Positions 25,959-35,281 of a DNA stretch of 64,000 nucleotides are shown here, in pieces (position 1 is the stretch's first letter; each line of letters opens with the position of its first letter). The position numbers were made by a program, and so were the translations under genes. The DNA lies in NCBI RefSeq assembly GCF_005048855.1, contig NZ_SUME01000005.1, positions 124,001-188,000 of the forward strand. Direction: 5' to 3'. Origin of the DNA: Sphingobacterium olei (GTDB taxonomy: Bacteria > Bacteroidota > Bacteroidia > Sphingobacteriales > Sphingobacteriaceae). The notes under the pieces were generated by a model. That model had not been told where the DNA came from and did not search any database. It was given only the letters and a program-made list of their open reading frames with translations.

Positions 25959-28628
25959 ATGAAGAAGGAACTGTTCAATAAACTTTTTTTTTTACTACTG
26001 CTCATAATGTTTGGTGGAGGAGTAAGAGCGCAGACAGATTTGGTGCGGTGGAATGGTGTTAGTGATGGGTTTAATCCGAATATTTTGGTGTCTAATATTA
26101 GTGCATCTAATATTACCAATCATGGAGGAGGCTCTCTAACCAATAATGGACAATGGAATCAACACTTTCAAACAGGTAGTTGGCCTAGTGGATCCCTTAA
26201 TACATTAAGATATGTTCAGTTTACAATTACTCCCGATGCTAATTACAAAATTGACTTAGATCAATTTAATTTCGAAGTACAGATGGACGGAGGAACCGCT
26301 GATTTTGAAGTACGCTATTCAAAAGATTTTTCGCAAGGCTACTCTTCTTTTAGTGGAACTATAAATGCCAATTGGACGGCTAAGTCGGGAAGTTTATCGA
26401 GTGTAAATCCGGTTTTACCAGGACAAACATTATTTGTGAGGCTATATGTATATAACACGTGGAACTCACTTAGGATTAGGCATAGCTGGGGTGGTAAAAC
26501 AGGGCCTACTATTACAGGTGTTGTTAGCCCTGCAGTTACAGGCGAACCGACAGATTTAGGGATAACCAAAACAATAAGCAATCTGACTCCCCATCCCGGG
26601 GACAATGTTGTATTTACTATTGAAGTACAAAATCTCGGGCCAAACACAGCTTCGGGTGCATCAGTTTTTGACCAGTTGCCTCCCGGTTTTTCATATATAA
26701 GCAGCACGCCCACTGTAGGTTCTTATAATAATGGAACGGGTATATGGACAATAGGAAACTTAGCTAGCAGTACATTTGCTACCCTACAGATTATGGCTCA
26801 GATGCAAACTGCGGGGCCTTATACGAATACCGCGACAGTATCCCACTATGGAACAGACCCCGTATATACTAATAATTCTGCCTCTGTTGAACCAACTAAT
26901 GTTTGTGGCGGATGTACCCACACTATTCCGAATGGAAGCGGAAATATCGCTGTAGGTCCGGGAGATGTATACTGTTTGCATTCCGGGACATTTACCGGGA
27001 CATTTTCATTAGTCGCAGGCGGTATCATTTGTATTGCCGACGGAGCAACTTTTACACCCTCCGAAGCTCCTCTAGGAGGTGTGTTTAATGGTACTATAAT
27101 CAATCGGGGTAGCATGATATTCCCCTTGTATAATAGTGCTACTTATACGGCTACGATTGAAAACTACGGTACATTCACATCCGCTACAATTCAGAATTTT
27201 GCCGGCACACTTACAAACTACGGCGCTGTATCAGTAACGGGGGGACTTTCTACGCCCAATAGTGGAGGAGGAGAAATAAACAACTATGGTGATATAATGG
27301 CTAACGCTATTCACTTTTATGATGCTCTTGTCAACAACTATAATGGAGCTGAATTTAGAGTAACCAACGGCGTTAATGTATATAGCGGCTTCTGGGACAA
27401 CCGTATAGGAGGAGAAGTCTATTTCAACGGCGGAAATGTAAACTTCACCGGAGATTTGGACAACTCCGGTTATTGGGAATTTGAGCGAATAAGCTCTCTG
27501 TCCTCGACGCTCAATAACTACGGAAAGATGAAGGTATATAATGCCGCAAGCAATATCTCGTCCACAACGTATCTGACCAACGATGATTTGCTCGAATTTA
27601 TTGGTGTTCCTGAAATTCAGTATAACGGGCCTATGCTGACCAATAATGGAACCATTACGTTGACACATAGTACCACAGGTAATTTTAAGATGAATCAAGC
27701 GATTAATCAGGTATTCAATAATGGAACGATAAATGTTTCTGGTCAGTTTGAACAAAATGCAGCAGGTTCGTTATTGGTCAATAATTGTACAATAGAATGT
27801 AAGACCTTTTTTGTAGGGAATGGTGTGGCTGAGAATAACGGACTAATCTGGGCTAAAGGGACAGGTGATGGTTTTGAAGATGTTAAAATTGCGGGAGAAG
27901 CCTCTATACTTAAGAATAGCGCTACGGGGCATATTAGAGGCGCTAACTTTGTGAATTCTGGACATATCAGCGGTTATGGAGTATTTTACTTCACAGGAAA
28001 TACCAACGCTAATAGTAGCGGCAGTATCATAGGAGATGGCCCCAACTCTATTCTTTTCTTTGACGCCTCGCAAACAGGTAGCAATATATTTGATCAACCC
28101 GGAGGTACAGTTACGAACGTAATGCGCCCCGATACCATGGTTCCGATAGATGCCGAACTATACAATTGTACTGCGTCCCCATCCGTGGCAGGTTATCCAC
28201 CCACGACAAGTCCATTTAACGTAACATTATGCGATCCGTTGGTACAGACCTTTTCGCTGTCTCCACCTAATGTTGCGCCTCACAATCCAGTAGGAGGACA
28301 GTCATTTACTGTCTTATATGGTACTGTCAGGTTATTTGAATTTGGCAATACAGCTAATACAACAAACAACTCGACGACATTGACAATCCCCGGAAAAGGA
28401 ACGTTTACGGCTAATACGACAACTGGCCAGGTTACCTTTACCCCACTTTCAACCTTTACCATCGGAACGGTCCTAGCAGAATATAGAATCTCCAACTCCA
28501 GATCTGGAGATCCCATCGTGTACCCTAGCGGACGCGCTAAAATCACCATCACCATCCAAAATTGTACAGGCACTCCTCGCAAAGTAATCTCCAACCCCAT
28601 GCTACGTAACCGGGCGAAAACAAACTGA
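25959..28628 (+). CDS. DUF11 / beta-solenoid exported surface protein
   Basis: An 889-residue protein with a signal peptide (ending VRAQ). Residues about 35-190 are an N-terminal beta domain. A DUF11 domain lies at about 195-315 ('DLGITKTISNLTPHPGDNVV' ... 'NTATVSHYGTDP'). After the Cys pair in 'NVCGGCTHTI' comes a long region with short repeats on 'NNYG', 'NYGxxxxx' and 'NNGTI', typical of right-handed beta-solenoids. The last 100 residues form another beta domain with no T9SS sorting signature. The downstream gene, 6 bp away, has one, so the two may be secreted or assembled together. Role: surface or adhesin-like; substrate unknown. Confidence 0.65.
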   Translation: MKKELFNKLFFLLLLIMFGGGVRAQTDLVRWNGVSDGFNPNILVSNISASNITNHGGGSLTNNGQWNQHFQTGSWPSGSLNTLRYVQFTITPDANYKIDLDQFNFEVQMDGGTADFEVRYSKDFSQGYSSFSGTINANWTAKSGSLSSVNPVLPGQTLFVRLYVYNTWNSLRIRHSWGGKTGPTITGVVSPAVTGEPTDLGITKTISNLTPHPGDNVVFTIEVQNLGPNTASGASVFDQLPPGFSYISSTPTVGSYNNGTGIWTIGNLASSTFATLQIMAQMQTAGPYTNTATVSHYGTDPVYTNNSASVEPTNVCGGCTHTIPNGSGNIAVGPGDVYCLHSGTFTGTFSLVAGGIICIADGATFTPSEAPLGGVFNGTIINRGSMIFPLYNSATYTATIENYGTFTSATIQNFAGTLTNYGAVSVTGGLSTPNSGGGEINNYGDIMANAIHFYDALVNNYNGAEFRVTNGVNVYSGFWDNRIGGEVYFNGGNVNFTGDLDNSGYWEFERISSLSSTLNNYGKMKVYNAASNISSTTYLTNDDLLEFIGVPEIQYNGPMLTNNGTITLTHSTTGNFKMNQAINQVFNNGTINVSGQFEQNAAGSLLVNNCTIECKTFFVGNGVAENNGLIWAKGTGDGFEDVKIAGEASILKNSATGHIRGANFVNSGHISGYGVFYFTGNTNANSSGSIIGDGPNSILFFDASQTGSNIFDQPGGTVTNVMRPDTMVPIDAELYNCTASPSVAGYPPTTSPFNVTLCDPLVQTFSLSPPNVAPHNPVGGQSFTVLYGTVRLFEFGNTANTTNNSTTLTIPGKGTFTANTTTGQVTFTPLSTFTIGTVLAEYRISNSRSGDPIVYPSGRAKITITIQNCTGTPRKVISNPMLRNRAKTN

Positions 28629-28634
28629 TAAGTG

Positions 28635-30176
28635 ATGAAAGGAGTACTACTCATAATCGGCTTTATATTTTGGACTTCGTTGTCGAAAGCCCAAGAGGGT
28701 GTGGGCAGTTTTGAGTCGGGCAATGGCCAAGAAGTCGTCTCTACCGACAACTATAAGCTGATTTTCTCCGAAAGCATTTATCTTGGTCCAAATGCAGACT
28801 GGCATATCGACGGTGAGGTGCATATTTACAGCCGGCAAATATGGATCTCACCCACCGCCAAAATCTCGGGATCCGGCAAGATTTATATCCACAGCCCGGG
28901 CGACAACCCTTTTTACGAGAGTTGGACGGATGAGACCACCAAAATCGATGGTAACAACGGTAACTTTATTGACGTCAATATTGTGCTGAACAACCCAAAA
29001 GGATTACAGCTTAACAATATTGCAGTTCCCGAATGGGATACCAGCAGTAAAATGGCCTCCGAGAAGGCAGGAGCCTTAAAGCTGTCCAAATCTATTGACC
29101 TACGTGTAGATGGTGCCTCCATCTATCTGAATGATTACGACCTCGAAATGGGTGCTGAAGCAGACATTCTGAACCATAGCTTCCGTCGCATGGTGGTAAC
29201 TGGCAATTCCGTCAAGGGACATCTAGTCAAAAATTTCGGCAAAACAGGAATGTGGCTGTTTCCTGTCGGGAAAGAAGAGGATGATTACACACCGGCACAA
29301 TTGGTGCCGTCACAGCCCGTTTGCAAAGTATATGTATCAGTAACCGATTACCTGGCATCCGGTATATTCTTTCAAGATGAAACCATTGGTATAGATCGCG
29401 TTTGGAATATCTATGGTGACCGGGCGATGAATATGGACTATACCTTGATACATAATATGTCGAGCAATGGTATCATGTATGTGGATGCCAGTGCGCAGAT
29501 CGTTCAAAATGCTGATGGAGGCAACTGGATCGGCAATGTTACACATTTAGATGGTACAGGGATCCATAAACGGAGGGATATCGCATCCCGAGCCCCTTTT
29601 ACCCTATCCGGTACGTGGTTTACGAAGTTTACGAATACGCCCCCAGCAGCAATAGACGACGAAGCCCGCGTCGAATTTGGAGACAACGTTACCATTAATG
29701 TACTACTCAACGATGCAAAAGGCTCTGCCGCTATCGTCGCCAATAGTTTGCGGGTTACGCTCCCACCGGTCCATGGAACCTACACCGTTGAAAATGGTAG
29801 CATTGTCTACAGGCCTTACCCTAATTTTGTTGGGGAAGACGAACTGGAGTATGAGATCACTGATGAGAATGGCCTGACGTCGAAAGCACGGGTAAAAATA
29901 ACGATCATACCACGCGAACTGAAGATTCCGAATGTCATCACACCAAACGGCGACGGCTATAACGACCGGTTTGTCATTGTTGGCGCAGAAGCGTATGATC
30001 GGGTGGAACTATTGATCGTTAACCGTTGGGGGAACGAGGTGTACAGAAATGAAAACTATCGAGATGAATGGTCAGGCTTAGGTATTAATGACGGTACATA
30101 TTATTACGTTATCTACGGATACAAAAGCGGTGAAGTGCGGCAATTTAAAGGTTACGTGCTGATTAAGCGACAGTAA
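28635..30176 (+). CDS. T9SS type B sorting (CHU_C) surface protein
   Basis: A 513-residue protein. The ATG at 28635 is used; an in-frame GTG sits directly before it. It has a signal peptide (ending SKAQ), a beta-rich N-terminal region, a cadherin-like/Ig-like domain at about 330-420 ('AIDDEARVEFGDNVTINVLL'), and a gliding-motility-associated C-terminal domain at about 425-513 ('PNVITPNGDGYNDRF', 'LLIVNRWGNEVYR', 'GTYYYVIYGYKSGE'). This C-terminus is the type IX secretion type B signal and sends the protein to the cell surface or medium. It ends the five-gene surface run and may carry or anchor its neighbours. Confidence 0.8.
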   Translation: MKGVLLIIGFIFWTSLSKAQEGVGSFESGNGQEVVSTDNYKLIFSESIYLGPNADWHIDGEVHIYSRQIWISPTAKISGSGKIYIHSPGDNPFYESWTDETTKIDGNNGNFIDVNIVLNNPKGLQLNNIAVPEWDTSSKMASEKAGALKLSKSIDLRVDGASIYLNDYDLEMGAEADILNHSFRRMVVTGNSVKGHLVKNFGKTGMWLFPVGKEEDDYTPAQLVPSQPVCKVYVSVTDYLASGIFFQDETIGIDRVWNIYGDRAMNMDYTLIHNMSSNGIMYVDASAQIVQNADGGNWIGNVTHLDGTGIHKRRDIASRAPFTLSGTWFTKFTNTPPAAIDDEARVEFGDNVTINVLLNDAKGSAAIVANSLRVTLPPVHGTYTVENGSIVYRPYPNFVGEDELEYEITDENGLTSKARVKITIIPRELKIPNVITPNGDGYNDRFVIVGAEAYDRVELLIVNRWGNEVYRNENYRDEWSGLGINDGTYYYVIYGYKSGEVRQFKGYVLIKRQ

Positions 30177-30252
30177 GGGTCGGGTGATGGAGCCCTCAAT
30201 GTTTTTTTTGTGAGGTATTCGAAAATTCAACACATTTTAGTTATGTTTGGTT

Positions 30253-31524
30253 ATGCCGGAGGTTATTGACAGCAAAACCATTTTTTCTTTACTAGAAGTA
30301 ACACGCAGTATTCAGAAAACAATTGCGGACCGCTATAAGAATTTGTATTGGATCAAAGCCGAAATGAATAAATTAAACCATTATTCACACTCCGGACATT
30401 GCTATCCTGAGTTGGTTGAAAAGAAAGACGGTAAAATAGTTGCTGAAATACGCTCCATCCTTTGGAAAACCGATTTTCAACGCATCAATCAACAATTTAT
30501 CAAGCTGCTTAACGAACCATTGCGGGATGGGATTACCATGCTATTTCAAGCTGGCATCTCGTACGATCCCATGTATGGACTAAGCCTTCGAATCGTCGAT
30601 ATTGATCCCACATTTGTATTGGGAGAACTGGAGCGAGAGAAAAAAGAGAGTATCTTAAAGTTGCAGCAAGAGGGCATTTTCGATACCAATAAAAAGCTAC
30701 CCTTTCCAGCAGTCCCCAAACGTTTAGCCATTATTTCTGTCGAAACGAGTAAAGGCTTATCCGATTTTTACAAAATCATCAATAACAATCCCTGGGGATA
30801 CCGCTTCGAAACAACCCTATATCCGGCACTTTTACAGGGCGATAAATCAATTCCCTCCATCATCAAACAGCTCAGTCTGTTAGCCGAGCGCACAGATAAG
30901 TATGATGCGGTTGCCATTATCCGGGGAGGAGGGGGCGAAGTCGGCCTGTCCAGCTACAACAATTACTTTCTTGCCAAAGCCATTGCGATATTCCCATTAC
31001 CTGTATTAACAGGTATCGGTCATTCGACAAATGAAACAGTAAGTGAAATGGTCGCGTATAAAAATGCGATAACCCCAAGTGAACTTGCTGATTTTCTAAT
31101 CCAGAAATTCCACAACTTCGCGATCCCGTTGGATCAATCCCGGGAGAAACTCATTTATTTTTCCAAACAGCAGTTTTCAAGGGAGCGAACTTCAATCGCA
31201 CAATCGATGCAACAGATTAGTTGGAGCAGTAAAAATAAAATTGCTTCCGAAAAACATGGGATACTCATACTTACACAGCGTTTGCAACTCTTTAGCGACC
31301 AATTCTTACGGGAGAAACAGGCGAGTATCGAGCATCTCGGCCGACTCGTTAAATTAGCCGATCCTGCACAATTATTAAAAAGAGGGTTTAGTATCACCCG
31401 AACAAATGGAAAAATTGTGACGCATATAAATCAGTTGCGTGTTGGAGATCAAATAGAAACCATTTTTATAGACGGAAAAATTACCGGTACAGTTACACAT
31501 AAAGAAGAAGATCATGGCCAATAG
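30253..31524 (+). CDS. xseA: Exodeoxyribonuclease VII large subunit
   Basis: A 423-residue subunit of the cytoplasmic nuclease that degrades single-stranded DNA from both ends. It starts at ATG 30253; an upstream in-frame TTG at 30247 is less likely. The N-terminal OB-fold is at about 20-115 and the catalytic domain has 'IRGGGGEVGLSSYNN' and 'PVLTGIGHSTNETVSEMVA'. A coiled region (about 280-370) precedes the C-terminal 'LLKRGFSITRTNGKIV' segment. It overlaps xseB by 11 bases, so the subunits are translationally coupled. Confidence 0.93.
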   Translation: MPEVIDSKTIFSLLEVTRSIQKTIADRYKNLYWIKAEMNKLNHYSHSGHCYPELVEKKDGKIVAEIRSILWKTDFQRINQQFIKLLNEPLRDGITMLFQAGISYDPMYGLSLRIVDIDPTFVLGELEREKKESILKLQQEGIFDTNKKLPFPAVPKRLAIISVETSKGLSDFYKIINNNPWGYRFETTLYPALLQGDKSIPSIIKQLSLLAERTDKYDAVAIIRGGGGEVGLSSYNNYFLAKAIAIFPLPVLTGIGHSTNETVSEMVAYKNAITPSELADFLIQKFHNFAIPLDQSREKLIYFSKQQFSRERTSIAQSMQQISWSSKNKIASEKHGILILTQRLQLFSDQFLREKQASIEHLGRLVKLADPAQLLKRGFSITRTNGKIVTHINQLRVGDQIETIFIDGKITGTVTHKEEDHGQ

Positions 31525-31750
31525 TTATACCTATACAGAAGCTTTTGAAGAGCTACAAATCATCGTGGCTGAAATTGAAACGGGGAAAGTAAATGTCGAC
31601 GAGCTTTCTGAAAAAATAAAGCGAGCTTCTCAATTAATTGCCCTTTGCAAAATGAAACTTACCGCGACGGAAGCAGAAGTAGACAAGCTATTAGCAGAAC
31701 TTACCGAAGAGCTTCCGCAATCGGATTCCGAACCGCCAGAAGAAGAATAG
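31514..31750 (+). CDS. xseB: Exodeoxyribonuclease VII small subunit
   Basis: A 78-residue helical subunit with the family signature 'YTEAFEELQIIVAEIETGKV' and 'DELSEKIKRASQLIALCK'. It binds the coiled region of XseA in several copies. Its start lies inside the xseA 3' end (11-base overlap). The acidic tail (EELPQSDSEPPEEE) is typical of Bacteroidota members. Confidence 0.92.
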   Translation: MANSYTYTEAFEELQIIVAEIETGKVNVDELSEKIKRASQLIALCKMKLTATEAEVDKLLAELTEELPQSDSEPPEEE

Positions 31751-31799
31751 TGTTTAAGTTTTATCTCTAATGCGCTTTATTTTTTAGTATTTTCGTACG

Positions 31800-33179
31800 A
31801 TGGCAAAATCAAAATCAGCATACTTCTGTCAATCCTGTGGCTATGAATCCGCAAAATGGCTTGGTCAGTGCCCTTCCTGCAAGCAGTGGAATTCTTTTGT
31901 AGAAGAAGTTGTCGAAAAGTCCAGTTCCAAAGTACCAGAATGGCGAAGTTCTGCTACATCCTCCAAAAGAGCCAACAAAGCAGCGATCATACATGAAATC
32001 GTATACCAGGACGAACATCGGCTGGCCACACCCGATAAGGAATTCAATCGGGTGCTGGGAGGGGGCATAGTCCCCGGGTCGCTCGTCTTGATTGGAGGAG
32101 AACCCGGTATCGGGAAATCCACGTTGATGCTACAGCTTGCGTTAAATATACCACAGGTCAAAACGCTGTATATATCGGGCGAAGAAAGTGAGCAACAGAT
32201 TAAGATGCGCGCCGAGCGATTGGTACAACATTCCAAAGCGAACTGCTACATCCTTACAGAGACATCTACACAAAATATATTCAAGCAGATTGAGATTATA
32301 GAGCCCAATATTATTGTTATTGATTCCATTCAGACGCTCCATTCGGCGCAGATTGAGTCAGCACCCGGTTCAGTTTCCCAAGTCCGTGAATGTACAGCAG
32401 AATTGCTGCGCTTTGCCAAAGAAACCAGCACACCTGTATTTATCGTAGGGCATATCACCAAAGATGGTGCTATTGCAGGGCCAAAAGTATTAGAACATAT
32501 GGTCGATACGGTGCTACAATTTGAAGGAGACCGTCATCATGTGTACCGGATTCTCCGTTCTGTAAAAAATCGTTTTGGATCTTCTTCCGAACTGGGGATA
32601 TATGAAATGCAAGGCTCGGGATTGCGCGAAGTATCTAATCCATCCGAAATTATGATGTCGCAAAGGGAAGAACCCGTCAGCGGCGTAGCCATTGCGGCCA
32701 TGTTGGAGGGTATCAGACCGTTGATGATCGAAGTACAGGCCTTGGTAAGTAATTCTGCGTTTGGAACACCACAGCGTACCACTACAGGCTTTGATGCGAA
32801 GCGATTGAGTATGCTGTTGGCCGTGCTCGAAAAGCGATTTGGATTCCGGTTAAGTGCACAGGATGTGTTTTTAAATATAGCTGGGGGTATTCGGGTAGAA
32901 GATCCCGCAATAGATTTGGCCGTTATAGCGGCCCTGATATCTTCTCAGCAGGATATCCCGTTGCCAACGAATGTCACATTTGCCGGTGAGGTCGGTTTAT
33001 CCGGAGAGATCCGTGCCGTCAACCGTATAGAACAACGTATTGCCGAAGCAGAAAAACTAGGTTTTGACGGTATATTTATTTCCAAATACAATGTAAAAGG
33101 ACTGGATGTCAAAAAGTATGATATCGCTATCCGTCCAATGGCTACGTTAGAGAATCTATTCAGTGCCTTATTCGGGTAG
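31800..33179 (+). CDS. radA: DNA repair protein RadA
   Basis: A 459-residue ATPase that drives branch migration in recombinational repair. An N-terminal zinc finger (C10, C13, C24, C27: 'FCQSCG', 'CPSCKQW') precedes a RecA-like core with Walker A 'GEPGIGKST' (100-108), the RadA 'KNRFGS' motif, and a C-terminal Lon-like domain ('GVAIAAMLEG', 'DPAIDLAVIAALISS'). It lies 49 bp after xseB in the same direction, making a small DNA-repair group. Length and motif order are standard. Confidence 0.95.
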   Translation: MAKSKSAYFCQSCGYESAKWLGQCPSCKQWNSFVEEVVEKSSSKVPEWRSSATSSKRANKAAIIHEIVYQDEHRLATPDKEFNRVLGGGIVPGSLVLIGGEPGIGKSTLMLQLALNIPQVKTLYISGEESEQQIKMRAERLVQHSKANCYILTETSTQNIFKQIEIIEPNIIVIDSIQTLHSAQIESAPGSVSQVRECTAELLRFAKETSTPVFIVGHITKDGAIAGPKVLEHMVDTVLQFEGDRHHVYRILRSVKNRFGSSSELGIYEMQGSGLREVSNPSEIMMSQREEPVSGVAIAAMLEGIRPLMIEVQALVSNSAFGTPQRTTTGFDAKRLSMLLAVLEKRFGFRLSAQDVFLNIAGGIRVEDPAIDLAVIAALISSQQDIPLPTNVTFAGEVGLSGEIRAVNRIEQRIAEAEKLGFDGIFISKYNVKGLDVKKYDIAIRPMATLENLFSALFG

Positions 33180-33217
33180 TGGCTTTTTGTGCTTGCTGCT
33201 TAATCTGATCTTGATCT

Positions 33218-33249
33218 CGTCACTGCGAGGAGGTACGACGCGGCAGTCT
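33218..33249. repeat. Dispersed GCGAGGAGG-type intergenic repeat
   Basis: CGTCACTGCGAGGAGGTACG followed by ACGCGGCAGTCT matches the widespread short element with core GCGAGGAGG(N)ACGACG found between genes in many bacteria. It lies in the 127-bp gap between the convergent radA and tlpA-like genes. Confidence 0.5.
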
Positions 33250-33306
33250 TTAAGGTCATGTTGTCCTTAGTCTTTGCTGCTTCATCCTTAATCTTTAACC
33301 CAGTCC

Positions 33307-33975
33307 TTATTTCAGTACCTCTCTCAGCTTATTTTTTAGCGCCTCTCCATGAATGTTCTTGGCGATGATAATTCCTTCAGGATTCACCAGCACATTCTGT
33401 GGGATTGCTTTAATGCCATAAGTCTGCGCAGCTCCGCTGTTCCAATACTGTAAATCAGAAATATGTTTCCAGGTCAGCTTATCGTCTTCGATTGCCTTTT
33501 TCCACGGTCCGAATTCCCGATCCAGCGAAACACCCAATATCTCAAAATTTTTGTCTTTGAATTCGGCATATGTAGCAACTAGATTGGGATTTTCTGCCCG
33601 ACAAGGAGGGCACCACGAAGCCCAAAAGTCCACCAATACATACTTGCCTTTCAGATCTTGCAGTGAATAGGGTTCACCACGTAAATCCAGCTGTGTAATA
33701 CCCGGTGCCTTTTTTCCAACCGAACTCTTCTTCAGCGCATCCAAATAACGTTCGAAGATTTTACCTTCAGTGGATTTTCTTACCTTTTTATCTAAACCTT
33801 TAAACAGCGCCTTTAACTCCTTATAATCTGGGTCATATCCTCCTGCCCGTTGAATTAAGCGGATTGTTGCAATTTCGGTTGGTTTATCTTTTATTTGTGC
33901 CACGAGTTCCTCTTTTGACTGGGCAAATAAAAGAACCGGAATCATTAGCAATAGGGATAATAGTAATCTAATCAT
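33307..33975 (-). CDS. TlpA-family thiol-disulfide oxidoreductase
   Basis: A 222-residue exported thioredoxin-fold protein. It has a signal peptide (ending FAQS), a helical linker, then an AhpC/TSA-like thioredoxin domain from about residue 88 with active site WCPPC (C122, C125) and the cis-Pro loop 'GIKAIPQNVLV'. It probably reduces disulfides in periplasmic or cytochrome-maturation targets. It is divergent from the aminotransferase gene with only 33 bp between start codons, so the promoters overlap. Confidence 0.88.
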   Translation of the reverse strand: MIRLLLSLLLMIPVLLFAQSKEELVAQIKDKPTEIATIRLIQRAGGYDPDYKELKALFKGLDKKVRKSTEGKIFERYLDALKKSSVGKKAPGITQLDLRGEPYSLQDLKGKYVLVDFWASWCPPCRAENPNLVATYAEFKDKNFEILGVSLDREFGPWKKAIEDDKLTWKHISDLQYWNSGAAQTYGIKAIPQNVLVNPEGIIIAKNIHGEALKNKLREVLK

Positions 33976-34008
33976 GTCATTAAAATTTATGTAAAGATAA
34001 ACATATCT

Positions 34009-35157
34009 ATGAACAACTCCTTCTCTTCCAAACTTCCCGAAACCGCTGTAAGTATCTTTTCACAGATGACAGCCCTTTCCAATGCGCATGGTGCCGTTAA
34101 TTTATCACAGGGATTTCCTGATTTTCCGGCCGACCCAGAATTGATCAACCTTGTGACTGAATATATGCAACAGGGGTTTAATCAATATGCACCGATGCCC
34201 GGAATAATGGAACTTCGACAGGCCATTGCCAATAAACTGGAATACTTATATCGTGTACAAGTAAATCCAGAAACCGAAATTACCATCACCTCGGGAGGTA
34301 CCCAAGCGCTTTTTACAGCGATAGGTACCGTGGTACAACCCGGAGACGAAGTGATCATTTTCGAACCTGCATACGATTCGTATAAACCCAGTGTAGAACT
34401 CTTCGGCGGAAAAGTAATTCCTGTTCGCCTACAGACTCCTATATTTCAGATTGATTGGGATGAAGTGGAAAGTCTGATTTCAGAAAAAACAAGGCTTATT
34501 ATCATCAATAACCCGAATAATCCCACCGCTACCGTGCTGGCGCAAGAAGATTTACTCGCTTTAGAGCGGCTTGTAGTCGATCGGAATATCTATGTATTGA
34601 GTGATGAGGTGTACGAACATATCATATATGACGAACGTGTCCATCAAAGTGTGATTCAATATCCTGGTTTACGGGAGAGATCTTTCCTAGTAGCTTCTTT
34701 CGGTAAGCTGCTGCATACCACTGGATGGAAACTAGGCTATATCATTGCGCCCCCGTTTCTCACCACCGAATTCAGAAAAATTCATCAGTTCAATGTGTTT
34801 TCTTCGAATACGCCGATGCAATATGCCGTTGCGCGCTATCTGGAACAGCAGGGGAGATATTTGAATCTATCGTCCTTCTTCGAAAAAAAGAGAGATCTCT
34901 TAGTGATGGGGTTACAAGAAACCAGATTTAATATTTTGCCAAGCCAAGGTACATATTTTCTGTTAGTAGACTACTCCAATATCAGCGATCAAGACGAGTT
35001 ATCTTTTGCCCAATATATCACCAGAGAACACCGAGTCGCGATGGTTCCGGTTTCCGCATTTTATTCCAAAGTCTATAATCAGCAGCTCTTGCGGATCTGC
35101 TTTGCTAAAAAAGAGGCGACGTTAGTTTCTGCAATTCAGCATCTAAAAGAATTATGA
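34009..35157 (+). CDS. Methionine aminotransferase (YbdL-like)
   Basis: A 382-residue fold-type I PLP aminotransferase. The N-terminal 'AVNLSQGFPDFPADPEL' and 'QYAPMPGIMELRQAIA' are characteristic of YbdL/kynurenine-oxoglutarate transaminase-like enzymes. PLP contacts are 'NNPNNPT' (N171), 'LSDEVYEH' (D199, Y202) and Schiff-base K233 in 'VASFGKLLHTTGWKLGY'. It likely transaminates methionine or its keto acid KMTB in methionine salvage. It stands alone; the next gene starts 124 bp downstream with its own promoter. Confidence 0.88.
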   Translation: MNNSFSSKLPETAVSIFSQMTALSNAHGAVNLSQGFPDFPADPELINLVTEYMQQGFNQYAPMPGIMELRQAIANKLEYLYRVQVNPETEITITSGGTQALFTAIGTVVQPGDEVIIFEPAYDSYKPSVELFGGKVIPVRLQTPIFQIDWDEVESLISEKTRLIIINNPNNPTATVLAQEDLLALERLVVDRNIYVLSDEVYEHIIYDERVHQSVIQYPGLRERSFLVASFGKLLHTTGWKLGYIIAPPFLTTEFRKIHQFNVFSSNTPMQYAVARYLEQQGRYLNLSSFFEKKRDLLVMGLQETRFNILPSQGTYFLLVDYSNISDQDELSFAQYITREHRVAMVPVSAFYSKVYNQQLLRICFAKKEATLVSAIQHLKEL

Positions 35158-35217
35158 GATAGACAAACGGTTGCGGAGACGAAAAACGCAAGAAACCGCA
35201 AAAAAAATAAGAGTTTA

Positions 35218-35249
35218 TTGATAAAACGATGTTTTTATTTCTAAATTTG
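35218..35249 (+). promoter_or_regulatory. Promoter of nagB-lmbE
   Basis: TTG (35218-35220), 21-bp spacer, TAAATTTG (35242-35249): a Bacteroidota -33/-7 pair, about 32 bp before the ATG at 35282. Confidence 0.5.
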
Positions 35250-35281
35250 TTATTCACGTTCTAAATTATTATTCCTTATCA

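Noticed and set aside
27231..27755. 174-codon minus-strand frame
   Set aside because: Opposite the beta-solenoid region of the DUF11 protein; low-complexity repeats create open frames by chance.
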